Below are positions 61,213-64,000 of a stretch of 64,000 nt of DNA, piece after piece. The position numbers were made by a program, and so were the translations under genes. Origin of the DNA: Niastella sp. OAS944 (GTDB taxonomy: Bacteria; Bacteroidota; Bacteroidia; Chitinophagales; Chitinophagaceae). Location of the stretch: the NCBI GenBank assembly GCA_024809215.1, contig JANUBW010000001.1, positions 1,902,841 through 1,966,840 of the forward strand. The letters run 5' to 3'. The notes beneath the pieces were generated by a model. It saw nothing but the letters and a program-made list of their open reading frames with translations, had not been told where the DNA came from and made no database searches. How positions within the stretch are numbered: position 1 is the first letter of the stretch; every line of letters starts with the position of its first letter.

Positions 61213-61232
61213 GCCTTGGCTAACGCGAAGGC
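61213..61232 (+). terminator. Weak hairpin after the flavoprotein gene
   Basis: GCCTT pairs with AAGGC around a 10-base loop 23 bp past the stop, followed by CTTTGC and later TTTTGCTTTTT. The short stem makes this a weak candidate. Confidence 0.35.
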
Positions 61233-61363
61233 CTTTGCAGTATTTTGCTTTTTACTTATTTGTAATTTTTAACATTTACTATTCATAACGATATTTATAT
61301 AGTGTGATAATTACATTTGAAATTGTGGAATTATTCTCACCTTGGGGAAACGCTCTTCTTCAA

Positions 61364-62356
61364 CTAATCCTCCTTATCACTCCCCTGCTTACTCAACAAC
61401 AACTTCTTCTCAAGCAACTGATTCTTCTTAAACGCCTCCATCTCTACCTGTAACGCTTCTTTATTCTTCTCATTCTTTAACAAGCCTTTGTTCAAATTAG
61501 GACAACCGGCATCAACCCACGCCGTATACCAGAAGTCGGCCAGCAGGTTAGCAGAACTTATCAATTGTTTATTGATCGTTTCGCCCAGCCTTGCACTATA
61601 TGCTTTTGCAAATGCAGATGTATAATTTTTATATTCCCGGCCATTACGTATTTGCACCCGGTACTTTTCTGCCTCAGTAAACGACCTGGTAACTTCTTTT
61701 TCTGCCGCAAATACATCGGGCAATAATTTATACGACTGCCGTACCGCCCGCCAGATGGATCTTTCAGGATGTTTTAAATATTTTGCCTTATGCCGGCCGC
61801 GCAGATCATATTTCTGGATCTCAATTTCAGGCACCATTGATTCCCATAAACTATGCAGCCCTTTTTGATTAGAGAGCTGTCCATCGTAATTCTCGGTAAC
61901 ATGTAAAGGCACATGCGCATCGCTAATATAATGTCCCAGGTCGATGGCATAAAAAAGAATGCTATCCTTATTACCATTGCGAAAAGCTGCAGTTAGCTTT
62001 TCTTTCATCGTTATTACATGATAGGGAACATAACCACATTTAAGTAAGCTATCCTTTCCGTATTTCTTCACTGCATCTTTCCATAACAAAGGCATTCTCC
62101 AGGCTGCGGAATCACCATACAACTCCAGATCGACAAAATGTTTGGAGGCTTCTTCTTTGTCCTGACTTCTGCGTTGATCGGGACGAACGGAGTTCTTAAC
62201 AATTTCGCTCATATTCTGATGGAAATAATACCGCATCGATGGCGGCAATTCATAAATAGCCAATTGATGAATGGTACGGTGACCTAAAAATCCCCAGCTG
62301 CTACAAACTATTACCGCTACTAACAACAAGCTACCAGTTACTATCAGTCTTTTCAT
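61364..62356 (-). CDS. Zinc-dependent phospholipase C / S1-P1 nuclease-like secreted protein
   Basis: A 330-residue protein with an N-terminal signal (about 1-20) after which the mature chain begins with the family's Trp (SSWGFLGHRTIHQLAIYELP). Ligands typical of the tri-zinc phospholipase C/S1-P1 fold are visible: GHRTIH near 26-31, SKHFVDLE near 72-79, YVPYHVI, LGHYISDAHVPLHVTENYDGQ near 144-164, and GLHSLWE. The last 45 residues are a charged, Lys- and Leu-rich helical tail. The mature enzyme should hydrolyse phosphodiesters of phospholipids or nucleic acids outside the cytoplasm; which one cannot be told. It is divergent from the ABC exporter genes. Confidence 0.8.
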   Translation of the reverse strand: MKRLIVTGSLLLVAVIVCSSWGFLGHRTIHQLAIYELPPSMRYYFHQNMSEIVKNSVRPDQRRSQDKEEASKHFVDLELYGDSAAWRMPLLWKDAVKKYGKDSLLKCGYVPYHVITMKEKLTAAFRNGNKDSILFYAIDLGHYISDAHVPLHVTENYDGQLSNQKGLHSLWESMVPEIEIQKYDLRGRHKAKYLKHPERSIWRAVRQSYKLLPDVFAAEKEVTRSFTEAEKYRVQIRNGREYKNYTSAFAKAYSARLGETINKQLISSANLLADFWYTAWVDAGCPNLNKGLLKNEKNKEALQVEMEAFKKNQLLEKKLLLSKQGSDKED

Positions 62357-62501
62357 GCCTTTTTATTAGGAAATTGGGTAAATATAGTGTGCGCCTGTAA
62401 TAAAAGCGATTTTTTTGCTACTAATTAACGGTTTCATTAACTTATATGACCTTCGACACTTCGTTCAGGACAGGCCATCATTCAATAAAACTTTCCTGCT
62501 T

Positions 62502-63431
62502 ATGAACAGACTGGAAGTAAAACATCTTAAAAAATATTATACTTCGCAAAAAGCGGTAGATGATATTAGTTTCACGCTGGCGCCCGGCAGCATATTTGGT
62601 TTACTGGGACCTAACGGGGCTGGCAAAACCACGCTTATAAGAATGATAACCGGCATTCTGTTTCCCGATGATGGTGAAATAATTTTCGACGGGCAAACTT
62701 TCAACCCTAATAAGGATATAGCTCATATAGGTTATATGCCCGAAGAAAAAGGATTGTACAAGAAAATGAAGATCGGAGATCAGGCAATATACCTGGCGCA
62801 ATTGAAAGGACTTAGTAAGGCCGATGCCCTGGAGCGCGTGAAACAATGGTTTGTAAAATTTGAAATGCAAACCTGGTGGAACAAAAAGGTGGAAGACCTG
62901 AGCAAAGGCATGCAACAAAAACTGCAGTTTGTTACTACTGTTTTAAACGATCCCAAACTCATTATACTCGATGAACCCTTTAGCGGGCTAGACCCCGTGA
63001 ACAGTAACCTCATCAAAGATGAAATTTACAAGCTGGCCCAAAAAGGCAGCAGCATTATATTCAGTACCCACCGCATGGAACAGGTGGAAGAAATATGCGA
63101 CCATATTGTTCTTGTAAATAAAGGGCAGAAAATTCTCGATGGTTCTGTTACCGCCGTTAAACACCAGTTCAAGGAAAACATTTTCGCCATTGGGCTCGAT
63201 AGCAATCCCCCTAACATCAATACACCGGTGTTTGAGGTCATCAATACAAAAGGGCATCAACTGGTGTTGAAGATAAACGAAGGCTACAAACCAAACGATG
63301 TGTTGCATTATTTTCTGCAACAACAGGCAGGCATCAACTCGTTTCATGAAATACTGCCTTCGCTAAGCGATATATTTATAAAACTGGTTGAAGGCACGCC
63401 GCTTACACGGCAATTTCAAGTAACTGCTTAA
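62502..63431 (+). CDS. ABC transporter ATP-binding protein (NatA-like)
   Basis: 309 residues from the ATG at 62502 (MNRLEVKHLKKYY); the in-frame reading upstream of it lacks family similarity. Walker A GPNGAGKT (36-43), the Q-loop region (GYMPEEKGLYKKM), signature LSKGMQQ, Walker B LIILDEPFSGLDP and the H-loop STHR are intact. The C-terminal 80 residues form a DUF4162-type domain. It energises an ABC-2-type exporter with the permease that starts 10 bp further on. NatA/NatB pairs export sodium or small compounds; the substrate here is not known. Confidence 0.9.
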   Translation: MNRLEVKHLKKYYTSQKAVDDISFTLAPGSIFGLLGPNGAGKTTLIRMITGILFPDDGEIIFDGQTFNPNKDIAHIGYMPEEKGLYKKMKIGDQAIYLAQLKGLSKADALERVKQWFVKFEMQTWWNKKVEDLSKGMQQKLQFVTTVLNDPKLIILDEPFSGLDPVNSNLIKDEIYKLAQKGSSIIFSTHRMEQVEEICDHIVLVNKGQKILDGSVTAVKHQFKENIFAIGLDSNPPNINTPVFEVINTKGHQLVLKINEGYKPNDVLHYFLQQQAGINSFHEILPSLSDIFIKLVEGTPLTRQFQVTA

Positions 63432-63441
63432 TCTTACTGCA

Positions 63442-64000
63442 ATGAACAAGATCTTACTCGTAATACAACGCGAATACCTGGTACGGGTTCAAAAGAAATC
63501 ATTTTTACTCACCACTATAGGTGTACCCCTTATCATTATTGTTTTTTATGCCATCATGATTGCCATTGGCGCCAGCGGCGGACATGAAAAAAGCAAAATT
63601 GCGGTTATAGATGAAGCCAACCTTTTTGCCGGTGGTATGGAAAAAGCCAAAAGCGATCCGTCGGAATATGTTTTCTTAAATAATGTATCGCCCGATTCGC
63701 TAAAGGTAAAATATAAGAAACTGGGCTACGATTACTTCTTATACATACCGCCCGTAGATATTCTCCAAAATGCAAATTCCATTGAACTCTATAGTACCTC
63801 TACGGTAGCCGTTGCGCAGAAAAGCAGAATAGAAAAAGCCATCAATAATGCCATTGAATTAAAGCGATTGCAATCGGCCAATTTAAGCCGTGAGCAGTAT
63901 CGGGCCATTAAATCGGATGTTTCCATTCAAAATATAACCGGTAAACAACAAAAGAAAGGTATTGCCGTAGTGGCATCTGTAGTGGCATTTGTATGCGGTA
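63442..64000 (+). CDS. ABC-2-type permease (NatB-like), truncated by window end
   Basis: The first 186 codons are in view. MNKILLVIQREYLVRVQKKSF is the typical cytoplasmic start of NatB/ABC-2 permeases. A first membrane helix (about 22-45, LLTTIGVPLIIIVFYAIMIAIGA) follows, then a long extracytoplasmic domain (KIAVIDEANLFAG ... YDYFLYIPPVDIL ... IELYSTSTVAVAQ). A second helix begins at IAVVASVVAFVCG where the window ends. It follows its ATPase by 10 bp and is its membrane partner. The remaining helices lie outside the window. Confidence 0.88.
   Translation, partial: MNKILLVIQREYLVRVQKKSFLLTTIGVPLIIIVFYAIMIAIGASGGHEKSKIAVIDEANLFAGGMEKAKSDPSEYVFLNNVSPDSLKVKYKKLGYDYFLYIPPVDILQNANSIELYSTSTVAVAQKSRIEKAINNAIELKRLQSANLSREQYRAIKSDVSIQNITGKQQKKGIAVVASVVAFVCG

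Overview
The window looks like a near-origin chromosomal segment of a Bacteroidota species, most likely in the family Chitinophagaceae (Niastella/Chitinophaga-like; inferred). The grounds are two SusC/SusD pairs, a hybrid two-component regulator, a type IX secretion sorting domain, TAnnTTTG-type -7 promoter boxes and a Bacteroidota-type dnaA.

Positions 1-49600 are one large polysaccharide utilization locus. Its enzyme set fits fucosylated, probably O-acetylated, xyloglucan: two GH5 endo-glucanases (one with a BACON domain, like known endo-xyloglucanases), two GH31 alpha-xylosidases (one with a PA14 insert), GH2 and GH42 beta-galactosidase candidates, a GH3 beta-glucosidase, a GH39 enzyme, three GH29 alpha-L-fucosidases and two esterases. 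Uptake is by two SusC/D systems with an IPT/TIG surface glycan-binding lipoprotein and a second binding lipoprotein. Released fucose has its own path: a FucP-type permease, a mutarotase, and a fumarylacetoacetate-hydrolase-family protein of the non-phosphorylated fucose route. One hybrid sensor/AraC-type regulator sits in the middle. All of it reads leftward except the third GH29 gene.

The intergenic DNA shows how the locus is wired. Six promoters share a direct repeat (TGYAACATTT, 12-bp spacer, TGNAACATTTGG) followed 25-26 bp later by a -7 box. They define leftward units starting at DUF5916, GH3, GH31-PA14, SusC1 and the T9SS GH5, plus the rightward GH29. A different repeat (half-sites 21 bp apart, GTCGGATTTG/AAGTC) precedes only the regulator gene and the fucP operon.

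Positions 49800-54320 hold a lipoprotein, two tandem LuxR-type regulators with the remnant of a third, tRNA-Pro and a sterol-desaturase-family membrane protein. Positions 54500-57140 are unusual: two arrays of degenerate 21-bp units (19 and 21 copies), each built on short dyads, flank an AT-rich orphan gene, attC-like dyads, a long palindrome and tRNA-Ser. The second array runs up to the dnaA terminator. dnaA, a candidate oriC, two doubtful small ORFs, a COG2509 flavoprotein, a zinc phospholipase C/S1-P1-like protein and an ABC exporter pair (permease cut by the window end) complete the window.
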